64,000 nucleotides of DNA from an uncultured Glaciecola sp. (GTDB lineage Bacteria > Pseudomonadota > Gammaproteobacteria > Enterobacterales > Alteromonadaceae). The notes beneath the pieces were generated by a model. It ran no database searches. It was not told the DNA's origin and worked only from the letters and a program-made list of their open reading frames with translations. Positions 1 through 11,297 of this stretch are shown one piece after another; position 1 is the first letter of the stretch; the number at the start of each line of letters is the position of its first letter. Position numbers and translations under genes: made by a program. The stretch covers positions 40,803 through 104,802 of the forward strand of contig NZ_CALJHY010000014.1 of the NCBI RefSeq assembly GCF_937770335.1, written 5' to 3'.

Positions 1-258
1 ATGCAAATGGACATACTTGAGTTGAATGAAGACCCCCAATTTATGCAACAGGTTCAGCAGTGGAATCAAGAGCGTCAAGGTAACTATGAAAAACAGCGGG
101 AAGCGGAACAACAGTGGGCCAAAGATGGGCACAAGCCAGAATTAAAGGAATTATGGAACTCCAATTATGCCAAAGGCAAGGCTTGTCCGGCTCCAAAAAG
201 CGCCCATCAAAACTTATTTAAATGTGCCCCCCCTATCGACAAACGCATCGTTAAGTGA
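1..258 (+). CDS. C-terminal part of a hypothetical protein, probably truncated by the window start
   Basis: ORF open at position 1, stop at 258. Confidence 0.4.
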   Translation: MQMDILELNEDPQFMQQVQQWNQERQGNYEKQREAEQQWAKDGHKPELKELWNSNYAKGKACPAPKSAHQNLFKCAPPIDKRIVK

Positions 259-312
259 GCTAAGAGACTGATGCCACATAGTAATCAGTTGTGTTTTGCT
301 TCAGATAGTGAA

Positions 313-1485
313 TTATTTGTTTACTCGTGCGGATAACAATTTGGCTTGATACACATTAAGCCTTTCTTTATCGTGCTCAAGATCAATGGCTTGTTCTAGT
401 AGTGTTTGCGTTTGATTAATTTTACCTTGTTGATACTTAATCTTTGCTAATTCTACATAAAGTTCTGCTATGTAGGGAGCTTGAAATATTGCTTGTTCAA
501 TATGCCTTTTAGCTCTATTAAGATCGCCCGAACGTACGTCACTTGCAGCCAGAGCAAGCAGCTCAAATGGATCTTTCTGTTCATTTTTAAGCTTCGCTGA
601 AAGCTGAGAAACAAGCTCATGGTCCCCTAACATTTGAGCCAAATATCTGTAATTACTTAATAAATTGACACTGGACAGATTACTATCAAGTGCCGATTGA
701 TAGATCGCTTTCGCACTTTGTAAATCACCGGCTCTACGATGCAATATACCTGCGATGTTATAAAGTTCAGGATCATAAGGTGTGAATTTATGTGCTTGCA
801 GTATGACTGAATAAGCGAAGTCTAGCTGTTCGTCGGCTAATGCTTGTGCCGCCAAATTACTGTAATATTTGGACACTAAGTCATTGTAATCAGCATTATT
901 AGAAAAATAACTACCTCTGCTTGGAAAATAATCAATTAATGTGCCGGCGCGACGTATAATAAATAGGTAAGGATCGTTATCGATTGAATCGTTACTAGGA
1001 GCATAGATTTTGGTCCTAAAGTGATTAGATACATACACTAACCCATTTTTTTTTGCATAAATTGGTTCGTTTGACATTTCTTGAAAACTGGTCTCTAAGT
1101 TAAGCTCGTTTGCATAGCTTTGGGTCAATATTGCTAGGCTTATACAATTGCCATGAGAAAGATCAAGCGTTTGCTGAGCCGTTAGGGTATCGCCATGATA
1201 TTGAAAATTACTTAATTCGCTTTCAAGGTAATTGAACACTATTTCATCAGCCCGAGTTTGCATTTGTAACTGCTTATACACGTAGGTCAAAAAGCGTTTT
1301 TTTTCTGCATCAGGAAGTTTGAAAATAGACGCTTGTGAAGGGGTCAATTGTTCTTCGAATAAGGCATGATTGATCAGTGATTGTAATTCAGGAGGCTTTA
1401 CTTGAGTTTGTTTTATTTTGGTAGTGCTATTACAACCGGTCAGCATTAAAACAGCTAAAATAATAGTTGAAGCAAAAAATTTCAT
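313..1485 (-). CDS. TPR-repeat lipoprotein
   Basis: N-terminal MKFFASTIILAVLMLTGCNS lipobox; TPR-like helical repeats in the C-terminal half. Confidence 0.75.
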   Translation of the reverse strand: MKFFASTIILAVLMLTGCNSTTKIKQTQVKPPELQSLINHALFEEQLTPSQASIFKLPDAEKKRFLTYVYKQLQMQTRADEIVFNYLESELSNFQYHGDTLTAQQTLDLSHGNCISLAILTQSYANELNLETSFQEMSNEPIYAKKNGLVYVSNHFRTKIYAPSNDSIDNDPYLFIIRRAGTLIDYFPSRGSYFSNNADYNDLVSKYYSNLAAQALADEQLDFAYSVILQAHKFTPYDPELYNIAGILHRRAGDLQSAKAIYQSALDSNLSSVNLLSNYRYLAQMLGDHELVSQLSAKLKNEQKDPFELLALAASDVRSGDLNRAKRHIEQAIFQAPYIAELYVELAKIKYQQGKINQTQTLLEQAIDLEHDKERLNVYQAKLLSARVNK

Positions 1486-1849
1486 AAGCTCATTCCTGTT
1501 TAAAATTCAATAGCGAGTTTAGCAGACTTTGAATCAAGCACTAGCTGATAGTAATTTAACTAAGCATTATACTGCACTCGCTGGTCACGGTTTTTTTAAA
1601 GAAGGATCGAAAGCCGCTTGTTTCCAGAAAATCTCCATATTGTTGCAGGAGAATCTGCTATAAGAAGTGGCGGGTGATTTACGTGAAATTTCTAATAAGC
1701 CTATAATCTTGTCATTAATGAGTACTCCTTGCCCAACTTTGCATGTAATCTGAAACTATACTTTCAGTAGAGATGTTAATATTATTTGCAGTGGAATTAG
1801 TCTTAGCCACTTTTCATTCAAAAAAATCAGAAAAAATAGGAAGCTTAAA

Positions 1850-2389
1850 ATGAAAAAAACAATCGCTTTAACAATACTTTTGACAAGCCCATTAAGTATT
1901 GCCAATTCGATGAGTATTCCAGACTTAAGGACCTGCACCGCGATTAAAAATGACATAGAAAGACTTACTTGCTTTGATCAGGTTATGACCAACCTGCCAT
2001 TAACAGAAACTGAACATGTAGACAGCACTTCTGCGCCTCTGATACTGATACCAAAACCAAGTAAAGCAGATGCAGCCTTGGTTTCATCAGAGAAATCAAA
2101 GCTGCCGACAAGTGCTGATGCAAACTTCGGTATAGAAACTAAGATATTACAAAAAAAACGATCTCAGGTAGATAGTATTAGCGCGCAAGTAGATTCTATC
2201 GAAGAATCAGCACGCGGAAATAAGACCTTAACGCTAAATAATCAGCAAAGGTGGGAACAAGCAGAATCGAGACCTTTTCGAATTAAGGTAGGAGACACGG
2301 TTATTATCTTAAGAAGTGCTATGGGGTCATTTCGAATAAAAAAACAAGGAACAAATAGGACTATTAGAGTGAGGCGGATAGAATCATGA
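1850..2389 (+). CDS. Secreted hypothetical protein with N-terminal C-x(9)-RLTCFD motif
   Basis: Signal peptide MKKTIALTILLTSPLSIANS, then CTAIKNDIERLTCFD. Confidence 0.6.
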   Translation: MKKTIALTILLTSPLSIANSMSIPDLRTCTAIKNDIERLTCFDQVMTNLPLTETEHVDSTSAPLILIPKPSKADAALVSSEKSKLPTSADANFGIETKILQKKRSQVDSISAQVDSIEESARGNKTLTLNNQQRWEQAESRPFRIKVGDTVIILRSAMGSFRIKKQGTNRTIRVRRIES

Positions 2390-2504
2390 CGCCTTCATTT
2401 ACTGAGTAGTGCCAGGTCTGGCGTCATTAAGCCTAAGATAACCAAGCATCAGTACAATGAATATATTTAAACTTCTAAAGCCCCTAGTAACTTTAAGGGG
2501 GATA

Positions 2505-2535
2505 CAAAAAAGCCCCGCATTTGCATGCAGGGCTT
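2505..2535 (-). terminator. Rho-independent terminator, inferred to be the original tRNA-Phe terminator
   Basis: aagccc...gggctt stem with inner gcat/atgc, followed on the minus strand by TTTTTT; adjacent to the tRNA 3'-end fragment. Confidence 0.7.
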
Positions 2536-2536
2536 C

Positions 2537-2557
2537 AGAATAATGGTGCCTCGACCC
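2537..2557. repeat. Distal att direct repeat of tRNA-Phe 3' end
   Basis: agaataatggtgcctcgaccc versus agaatagtggtgcctcgaccc at 18171-18191, 20/21 identical. Confidence 0.85.
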
Positions 2558-2702
2558 AGCACCATTTATACGTCTAAAATAACCCATAACAATCCGCCAA
2601 ACCCCTTTAAAATAAAGACCTATAGCATTAAACTTGTCTAAACCAATCTAATACTATACAATGTTATCTATATTTTTATGGCTGGTATTAAGGCGGGCCA
2701 AA

Positions 2703-3926
2703 ATGCCCAAGAAAGCGAAAGAGTTAACGGATAAAGCAGTTAGTGCGTTGGTCAGTGCAAAGAGGGCAGGCGTTTTTAGTGTTGGTAGAGTTGCAGGATT
2801 GTCAATTCAAATACGCCCGCCTGAATCGGCAAGTTGGATTTTGCGGACTGTTATTAAAGACAAGCGCAAATGGATAGGACTTGGCGGTTATCCCGAAGTA
2901 TCGTTAAAAACGGCTAGGATTGAAGCTGATGAACTGAAGCGCAAGATTAAAAGAGAAGGTTTCGACCCGGTTGAGCATCGAAAACAGTCACGTTCGATTG
3001 CTAAAGAAGAGCAGTTAAAATTATTTACCTTTAAGCAACTTGCTAACGAGTATGTTGAAAAGCGTTCTCAAGAATTTAAAACCCAACAACAAGTAAGAAA
3101 GCTCAATAATATTTTTGCAAATTATGCTTATCCCATTATTGGCAATTTACTAATAAATGACATTAACCTGAATACCATCAAGTCAATGCTAGACCCAATA
3201 TGGTCAACAAAGACTGAAACAGCAAACCGATTGCGGATCTATGTTGTTCACGTATTTGATATGGCAATTGCCCGAGGGATTTATTCTGAACTAAACCCCG
3301 CGCGTTGGGATGGTGGATTAAAGACTTTACTACCCGCACCACGCAAGATAAGTAAAACAAACCATTATAAGACATTGGATGTCGAGCTAATGCCAGAGTT
3401 TTGGGCGAAATTAATCAAACAAGAATGGCAAGGAGCTAAGGTTTTACAATTGGGTATATTAACTGCAGCACGTTCTTCTGAAATGCGCGGTGCTTTGTGG
3501 ACTGAAGTGGACTTCAAAAATAAAGTTTGGCATATACCTTCTGAACGTATGAAAGGACAAAACCCCAAAGACCATAATGTTCCACTGAGTAATGAAGCGA
3601 TCTCGTTACTCGAATCAATGCCAAAAATATCGAAGTATATATTTCCAAACACAAAAGATGGTGTTTTAACCGATGCTACGATATCCAAAGTGCCCAAGCG
3701 CATTGGCTACGATGTAACTGCACATGGATTCAGAACCACATTTAAGGATTGGGCACGGCAATATGTGAAGTTTTCACATAACCCATACGACGACGATTTA
3801 ACCGAACTTGCTTTATCTCATGTTAGTAGCGATAGCACGCGCTCAGCATATGCACGTAATGAGCTGTTAGACGAGCGCAGACCGCTAATGGAAGAATGGG
3901 CTAACTTTTGTAGTAAGGGAGAGTGA
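2703..3926 (+). CDS. Tyrosine-type site-specific integrase (DUF4102 / P4-like)
   Basis: MPKKAKELTDKAVSAL N-terminus; AARSSEMRGALWTEVD and HGFRTTFKDWAR catalytic boxes; LALSHVSSDSTRSAYARNELLDERRPLMEEWA C-terminus. Confidence 0.92.
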   Translation: MPKKAKELTDKAVSALVSAKRAGVFSVGRVAGLSIQIRPPESASWILRTVIKDKRKWIGLGGYPEVSLKTARIEADELKRKIKREGFDPVEHRKQSRSIAKEEQLKLFTFKQLANEYVEKRSQEFKTQQQVRKLNNIFANYAYPIIGNLLINDINLNTIKSMLDPIWSTKTETANRLRIYVVHVFDMAIARGIYSELNPARWDGGLKTLLPAPRKISKTNHYKTLDVELMPEFWAKLIKQEWQGAKVLQLGILTAARSSEMRGALWTEVDFKNKVWHIPSERMKGQNPKDHNVPLSNEAISLLESMPKISKYIFPNTKDGVLTDATISKVPKRIGYDVTAHGFRTTFKDWARQYVKFSHNPYDDDLTELALSHVSSDSTRSAYARNELLDERRPLMEEWANFCSKGE

Positions 3927-4426
3927 TGGATCTTGATGAACTGAAACATTTAGATGAAGCAGCTGAACAACTTGCTAAAGATTGGGGGAATCTTGATCTA
4001 GAGCAGGAGCTACAGCTTGCAAAAATACTATTAGAGGCTTCTGACAAGCTTCCAGTAACACCAGTAGGGGCAATACTTTTAGCTTGTTCCAATGAGTTAT
4101 ATTCAAATAAAAAACTCTTTCCAATCTTATCTGAACTTAGGCCAGAAAAAAGTAAGTCTACAAAAGGCCGCAAAAAAAAACATGAACCTAGTAAGTATCT
4201 TTATTTTTTCTTTAGAAGTGGTAGAAACGTCAGTGAAACAGCAAGGTTATTAGATGTAGGTAAAAAGACTGTTAGAGATAACCTGCCTCGCTATGCTGAA
4301 TTTAAGTACGGTTTGTACAATGGGAACGATAAAAGCGATTTGCCAATGAGTTTCGTTGATGAATTTATCCGTCTAGATAAAGATGATTTTGAGGAAGATT
4401 ACTTAGAAGCTTTTACGAAAGACTAA
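3923..4426 (+). CDS. Putative HTH-containing island protein
   Basis: Overlaps the integrase stop; central GRNVSETARLLDVGKKTVRDNL reads as a helix-turn-helix. Confidence 0.55.
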   Translation: MMDLDELKHLDEAAEQLAKDWGNLDLEQELQLAKILLEASDKLPVTPVGAILLACSNELYSNKKLFPILSELRPEKSKSTKGRKKKHEPSKYLYFFFRSGRNVSETARLLDVGKKTVRDNLPRYAEFKYGLYNGNDKSDLPMSFVDEFIRLDKDDFEEDYLEAFTKD

Positions 4427-4567
4427 GCAAAACATAAAATTTTGCATGGGGGAAATTAAAAACTAAAAAGCCCCAATTTTAAAACGTTTTTTCGTCCCCT
4501 AATATAATGGTGCGATGCTATTCAATGCACTGCAAATCCATTTATTTAGACGAAGAGGCTCAAGAAA

Positions 4568-4741
4568 ATGCATTATTTATCAGTAAAATCACTAGCAAAC
4601 CGCTACGACATTGCCATATCAACAGTATGGCTTCGCCTTAAGCAAGGCAAGCTCCCCCAACCCATAAAACTGCACGGAACTTCAACTCGCTGGAAATTAG
4701 ACGATCTCGAAAAATGGGAGCAGCAATCTAATGAAAAATAA
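4568..4741 (+). CDS. AlpA-like small DNA-binding protein (57 aa, below the ORF-track cutoff)
   Basis: Manual translation MHYLSVKSLANRYDIAISTVWLRLKQGKLPQPIKLHGTSTRWKLDDLEKWEQQSNEK; typical AlpA/MerR-like winged HTH pattern. Confidence 0.75.
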   Translation: MHYLSVKSLANRYDIAISTVWLRLKQGKLPQPIKLHGTSTRWKLDDLEKWEQQSNEK

Positions 4742-4916
4742 ACCCTCTAAACAGCGAGAACAGAACAAAAGAGCCGAAGTTCAACTGCCGCTTAATCTAG
4801 CCTGCAAAAGGACTAGTGTAAGCCAGTCTTGCTCATTAAGTGCATTAGAAAATATAAAGAGAATTATTAAAAAACCTGTGACGACGAGGGGATCTAATTG
4901 TGATAAACAAAAATAA
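4731..4916 (+). CDS. Small hypothetical island protein
   Basis: 61-aa ORF overlapping alpA-like stop and the next start; compact operon. Confidence 0.35.
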   Translation: MKNKPSKQREQNKRAEVQLPLNLACKRTSVSQSCSLSALENIKRIIKKPVTTRGSNCDKQK

Positions 4917-5961
4917 TAAAGCCGTTGCTGCAAACAACGGCCATATAAATATTGTCCAAGGACAACTGATTAACGAAATTAATGATACTAAATCTAACGG
5001 CAAATTGACAACTAATAGTGTGATCAGTGGCGTTGGTCAATATCACACAGATAAGAACGGCTATGTTTACGATACAGTCAGTTACGCTGACATCAAAAGC
5101 ATGGCTCATAACCCTGAGGTGGTGCCAAAATCGCAAGCACGTTGGGTTATCCCAAGTTCATTTGAAAGCCGGTCTCATGGCTTACAGAAGCAGCGAGGCA
5201 ACTTCAAGCTACTTTGGGTTGATATTGATAAGAACGATGTTGGCTTTTACGATGTAGTCACAATTGCCAGAAATATCGTAGATGCTAGATTTGTTGCCTA
5301 TACAACAAAAACCGCTACCGTTGAAAATGAAAAAATGCGGATCATTATTCCATTAGAGAAAGCGATCAATGGTTTTCTATTTAAGTTTTGCCAAGAGGTA
5401 CTGATAAACAAGTTTGCTGAAAAAGGTATAGAGTGCGACCTGACTTCTAAACGCACCGCGCAGCTTTGTTACTTGCCAAATAAAGGTGATAACTATCGGT
5501 ACCATATTCAGGGCGGCAAGCGTTTTGATCATTACGGTTGGCTTAGTTCATTGTCTGTAGTTTTCGCACAGAAACTAAAATTTAAAGAGGAATTAGGAGC
5601 ACGAAGAAAAGCGGCTTTAGAGAAGCGATTGCGGTTTGCTAATAATCCAAATCAGAGTCCAATCGATTTATTTAATTCCCAAGCTGATATTGAACTTCTA
5701 TTGCTGCGATATAATTATTTGCAAATTGGATCTCGATGGTTAAGTCCAAACAGCAGTTCAAAAAGCCCAGGCGTTAGTATCAAGGATGACCGTTGGATTT
5801 CTTCTCATGCTTCAGACAAAGAGATCGGCTTAAAGCTGGATTCAGGTTCGTGCGGTGATGCCTTCGACCTGTTTTGCTATTACGAGCACCACAATGATAA
5901 GCAACGCGCAATCAATGCCATTAAACAGCAAATAAAGGATTGTGGAGGTGCTTATGAATGA
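4900..5961 (+). CDS. Primase/replication-like protein of the island
   Basis: 353 aa; LLWVDIDKND motif reminiscent of primase-polymerases; immediately upstream of a P-loop ATPase. Confidence 0.45.
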   Translation: MINKNNKAVAANNGHINIVQGQLINEINDTKSNGKLTTNSVISGVGQYHTDKNGYVYDTVSYADIKSMAHNPEVVPKSQARWVIPSSFESRSHGLQKQRGNFKLLWVDIDKNDVGFYDVVTIARNIVDARFVAYTTKTATVENEKMRIIIPLEKAINGFLFKFCQEVLINKFAEKGIECDLTSKRTAQLCYLPNKGDNYRYHIQGGKRFDHYGWLSSLSVVFAQKLKFKEELGARRKAALEKRLRFANNPNQSPIDLFNSQADIELLLLRYNYLQIGSRWLSPNSSSKSPGVSIKDDRWISSHASDKEIGLKLDSGSCGDAFDLFCYYEHHNDKQRAINAIKQQIKDCGGAYE

Positions 5962-7012
5962 CAAAAAGCAGCCTTTCAATTTAGAGCAATTTTCGTTGCG
6001 AGGCAGGTCAGCGGACATGAAGAAAACTCTATCTAACCAACACTTTGTTTGGGTTGATATTGCAATAGCTGGCCAATCTACCGCCATTTATGCACAACCG
6101 AACTCAGGTAAAACCCTGCTTTCAATGCATCTTGTTTGCGAGGCAGTTAGAAAGAAACTAATTGAAGGTGAACAGGTTTTTTATATCAATGCAGATGACA
6201 CTGCAAAAGGATTGACGGAAAAAACTGAAATATTGGAGCGCTTTGATATACACCAAATTTCACCGCATGACCCAACACGGAAAACCGAGTTTAAAGCTAA
6301 TGACTTTGGCTTATATTTGCAGCAACTTTGTGCCGAAGGAAGTGCTAAAGGTAAGATCATAATATTAGACACATTGAAGAAATTTACCAAGCTAATGGAA
6401 AAGCAACAGGTGTCCGAATTCAATACCGTCATTAGGCAATTTATATCGCATGGCGGCACGTTGATTGCCCTAGCGCACGTAAATAAGTATAAGGACGAGG
6501 AAGGCAACTCTATTGCAGAGGGTACTAGTGACGTTATAAATGATTGGGATTGCGTTTATATTTTAGAGCAAGTCACTGACAACGGCTGCCTCAAAACAGT
6601 GGAGTTTCGCAACCAAAAAAACAGAGGTAATAACGCCAAGTCTGTATCGTTTAGCTATTCGATAGATGATGACTATCAAGCCATGCTGAGGTCAGTCAAA
6701 CGCCTTACAAATGAGGATCATTCCCAAGCAAAAATGACCGGCGCATTGCAAAAATCATTGAGTAAAAACAATGACATTATTGTAGCAATTCAGCAAAACA
6801 TTATGAGCCAGACTACGAATAGAACGGAACTGGTAACGGCTTCATATTTAGAGGTCAAGGATCTAGGTTATTCTAAATCACAAGTAAGGAATACACTTGA
6901 CGACCATGAAGGCAGAAATTATGAGTTGGGCCATAGATGGAAAAGTAAAAAAGGTGATAAGAACGCACAAATTTATACTTTATTGCACCCACCCACCCCC
7001 TTGAAAAACTGA
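5942..7012 (+). CDS. RecA/KaiC-like AAA ATPase (RepA-like)
   Basis: Walker A AQPNSGKTLLS, Walker B-like KIIILDTLKK, ALAHVNKYKD motif; overlaps the upstream gene. Confidence 0.75.
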   Translation: MEVLMNDKKQPFNLEQFSLRGRSADMKKTLSNQHFVWVDIAIAGQSTAIYAQPNSGKTLLSMHLVCEAVRKKLIEGEQVFYINADDTAKGLTEKTEILERFDIHQISPHDPTRKTEFKANDFGLYLQQLCAEGSAKGKIIILDTLKKFTKLMEKQQVSEFNTVIRQFISHGGTLIALAHVNKYKDEEGNSIAEGTSDVINDWDCVYILEQVTDNGCLKTVEFRNQKNRGNNAKSVSFSYSIDDDYQAMLRSVKRLTNEDHSQAKMTGALQKSLSKNNDIIVAIQQNIMSQTTNRTELVTASYLEVKDLGYSKSQVRNTLDDHEGRNYELGHRWKSKKGDKNAQIYTLLHPPTPLKN

Positions 7013-7239
7013 AAAGTTTGAAAAACAGGAAAACTGAATAAAAGAATGGCGTGTTTGTTGAAAAACACAATCAGTTTAATGTAGTTATAACCCTTATGTA
7101 TATTGAGCTTAACAAGTTTTTCAATGCATAGAGAGTGAGGTATATAAAAACTGGTCCGAAATACAGTTGTTCAATTAATGCCAGTCTATATCATTGCATA
7201 ATCTTTCGGTTATAACGTATTGCAATGATCGCTTGATAC

Positions 7240-7270
7240 TCGCCCTGACATTATGTCGGGGCGTTTTTAT
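7240..7270 (+). terminator. Rho-independent terminator-like hairpin
   Basis: cgccctgacattatgtcggggcgttttt. Confidence 0.6.
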
Positions 7271-7969
7271 GCGCCTTCGACAATAAAAAATCACCCTTTT
7301 AATATCTAATAGACCGTTATGGGCAGATTGCAGACCTAGCAATTTCCGGTAAATCAATCTCGTTTAAGCGAGTTTTGGTAATCCAACCTTGCTGAGTCGA
7401 AAGGCTGCTTTGCCCAAGAAAGCGGTCGTAGCGATTTTTTGTGGTTTAGTCCCCTTTGAGTGAACCAGTCATACGATTAATTTGTGGTGAAGATCGCCAT
7501 TACTGATTTAGAGAACAGTCGAAACATTAAGTAGAAATAATGAGTTTTCCAAGAGAGGATGTTCACACTAGCTTGCTATTCAATTTCATCAAAAGGAAAG
7601 AAGATACTGGCTAAATCATAAAACTGTGGCCAATATCACATGAGTACTACAAAGGCTGTGTTCAGGATCACAGCGAACATTCTTAGTGTTATTTATAGTG
7701 ATTGTTGTCGATCTTCTGCGTATGGCCAAAAAACGATTGCTTCTGTTGAGTGAAAACATTCCAAGATCCCTTTGAGTACTGCTGCGAGATCAACACCTCT
7801 TATTTCTGAATCTAATAGAAGGCTTCTTCAAAGTCAGGATTGATCCTTGTATTGGTTTTAGCCCCTTGAGGATAGTGTAATTGGAAGTATAGAGTATGGA
7901 TCACTTCTAGGCTGGATACATAAAATCAATAACATCATGGTGTACTAGCTAAGCTTAATTGGCAGAAAT

Positions 7970-7998
7970 AAAAAAACACTGATTAATCAGTGTTTTTT
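7970..7998. terminator. Bidirectional terminator-like hairpin
   Basis: aaaaaacactgattaatcagtgtttttt perfect inverted repeat. Confidence 0.7.
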
Positions 7999-8014
7999 AA
8001 AGACTCAGTTACAT

Positions 8015-8398
8015 TTAAGCTTCTTTAAAGCAGTAAACCGCTAATTTGTTACCGTCAGGGTCGCGAGTATAGGCTGCATATGCATTTGGTGCCCAATCGC
8101 GAGTTCCGGGTGCGCCTTCATCTGGACATCCAGCACCCAAGGCCGCAGCATGAAAAGCGTCGATAGCAGCACGGTTAGGTGCTTCAAAACTGACCGTAAC
8201 GCCGTTGCCAATACTAGCTGGTTGACCGTTCGCTGGCTTTAAAACAAAAAATGATGGTGCGTCTACGCCCCAAATAGAGCCGTTTTCATCTAAATCGGCA
8301 ATGCGTTTAAGGCCAAGCGTACTCAAAACATTATCGTAGAAGGCGCGTGATTTAGTTAAGTTGTTAGTACCGACAGTTACATGAGTAAAAATGCTCAT
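8015..8398 (-). CDS. VOC-family (glyoxalase/dioxygenase-fold) protein
   Basis: MSIFTHVTVGTNNLTKSRAFYDNVLSTLGLKR...YTRDPDGNKLAVYCF. Confidence 0.85.
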   Translation of the reverse strand: MSIFTHVTVGTNNLTKSRAFYDNVLSTLGLKRIADLDENGSIWGVDAPSFFVLKPANGQPASIGNGVTVSFEAPNRAAIDAFHAAALGAGCPDEGAPGTRDWAPNAYAAYTRDPDGNKLAVYCFKEA

Positions 8399-8675
8399 AA
8401 TTGTTCTCCATTAATTAAGATTAAATATTCGATTATCAATGTATAGCGTTATTGCTAATGAGTGATTCGATGGGAAGTATCTTACATTTATTCCAAATAT
8501 TGATAATCCCATGAAATGTAAAATAACTATTTCTGAGTGGTAACAATGTGATGAATAAATTGAAATATCTGGAAATGAAAGGGAAATTAAAAACGCCATT
8601 GAAATGAGCGCTTATAAAGCTCCCCATTTCTGCTAGCAAACGACTCAGTTTTTTGCGGCTTGTCGCATCGAAAGG

Positions 8676-9545
8676 TTAGACTAATTGCTCAGCCAAATAA
8701 TCTACTAACAATCTTATTTTGGGTGATAGGTGGCGGTTATGGGGATATATCGCCCAAATACCCTCGTCAGGTTCGCGATAAGTATCAAGTAAGGTGATCA
8801 GTTCTCCACTTAGCAGATGCTCTTGCACATAATAATCGGGTAATTGCACTATGCCCAAGCCTTTCAACGCTGCATCAACCAGCCCAAAACCACTGTTATA
8901 GCGGAGTTTTCCCGTTACCCGAATGTTCTTTTCTTTGTCTGATTCCCTAAAATGCCAATAATCCAAGGTCCCCAGCAGGCAACTGTGTGAATTAAGCTCT
9001 GACAAGGAATGCGGTATACCATGTTTGTCCAAGTAAGCGGGTGATGCACACACATAGTTTGTGCGCTTTCCTAGTTTTTTCGCCATCATAGAAGAATCAA
9101 TTAACTTACCAAGGCGAATGGCTAAATCATATCCACCCTCAACTAAGTCCACTTGTTGATTGCTTAAAAATGCAGTTACTTCTACGTCACTGTATTGCTG
9201 CATAAAATTATTCACCAGCGGCAATATTTGCTGTTCACCATAAGTTACTGGCGCGGACAGTTTGACTTTGCCTTGGGGTTTCGATTGCAAATTTGTAATG
9301 GCTCTTTCGCCGGCCTCTAATCCATCCAGTACGCCGCGGCAGTGTTGATAAAAAACCCGACCTTCTTCAGTTAAAGATACCTTACGCGTAGTACGATAAA
9401 ACAATTTCACATTGAGTCGTTTCTCTAATGCGCTTATCTGACGGCTTACCTGAGCAGTAGAAATAGCCATTTTTATTGCAGCCTGAGTAAAGCTTTCATT
9501 CTCGGCGACGTAGACAAATTCGCTAATACCATCCCACTGCATCAT
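8676..9545 (-). CDS. LysR-family transcriptional regulator
   Basis: N-terminal HTH FTQAAIKMAISTAQVSRQISALEKRLNVKLFYRTTRKVSLTEEG. Confidence 0.93.
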   Translation of the reverse strand: MMQWDGISEFVYVAENESFTQAAIKMAISTAQVSRQISALEKRLNVKLFYRTTRKVSLTEEGRVFYQHCRGVLDGLEAGERAITNLQSKPQGKVKLSAPVTYGEQQILPLVNNFMQQYSDVEVTAFLSNQQVDLVEGGYDLAIRLGKLIDSSMMAKKLGKRTNYVCASPAYLDKHGIPHSLSELNSHSCLLGTLDYWHFRESDKEKNIRVTGKLRYNSGFGLVDAALKGLGIVQLPDYYVQEHLLSGELITLLDTYREPDEGIWAIYPHNRHLSPKIRLLVDYLAEQLV

Positions 9546-9724
9546 TGTTACCTATATGTAAAAGACATTTCACAAATTAGCATATTATCATTTATTTCGG
9601 AACAACTATAATACCTGCCATAACGTAAAGCTGCTGCGAACTAACAAGTGCTAAGTAAAGCCCTTCAGTCAACAAGTCGTTTACTTCATTACCAATACGC
9701 TACGTAACAATATAGGAAGCAAAT

Positions 9725-10051
9725 ATGAGTTGGTTATTTCTGTTTTTAGGTGTTGCCGCTGAAGCCATGTCGCACGTTGCATTGAAAGAGACTGATGGTT
9801 TTTCCAAGCCACTGCCAAGTATTTTGGTACTGCTCGGACATTTAGCGGCCTTTATGTTTTTAGGGCAAGCCATGAAAGACATGCCGGTTGGAATAGTGCA
9901 TGCCCTTTGGGCAGGACTCGCGATTATCACAGTAACCTTATTGTCTACCGTCATTTATCGTCAACACCTTGACTTAACCACATGGTTTGGCATGGCGTTT
10001 GTGGCAGTCGGTATTGCCATGATTAACCTGTCACAAGGTCATGCTCATTAG
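9725..10051 (+). CDS. Small multidrug resistance (SMR) family transporter
   Basis: 108-aa four-TM protein with SMR pattern (AEAMSHVALKETDGF, AHALWAGL-like motif). Confidence 0.85.
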   Translation: MSWLFLFLGVAAEAMSHVALKETDGFSKPLPSILVLLGHLAAFMFLGQAMKDMPVGIVHALWAGLAIITVTLLSTVIYRQHLDLTTWFGMAFVAVGIAMINLSQGHAH

Positions 10052-10079
10052 CCCAACTGCAAACAACTTAATCATTTAA

Positions 10080-11240
<1,161 letters not shown>

Positions 11241-11251
11241 TAACCACTTTG

Positions 11252-11284
11252 CAGCCCAAAATCATTTTGATTTTGGGCTGCTCT
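11252..11284 (+). terminator. Terminator-like hairpin between adhC and fghA
   Basis: gcagcccaaaatcattttgattttgggctgctcttt. Confidence 0.65.
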
Positions 11285-11297
11285 TTGAGGAATTCCA

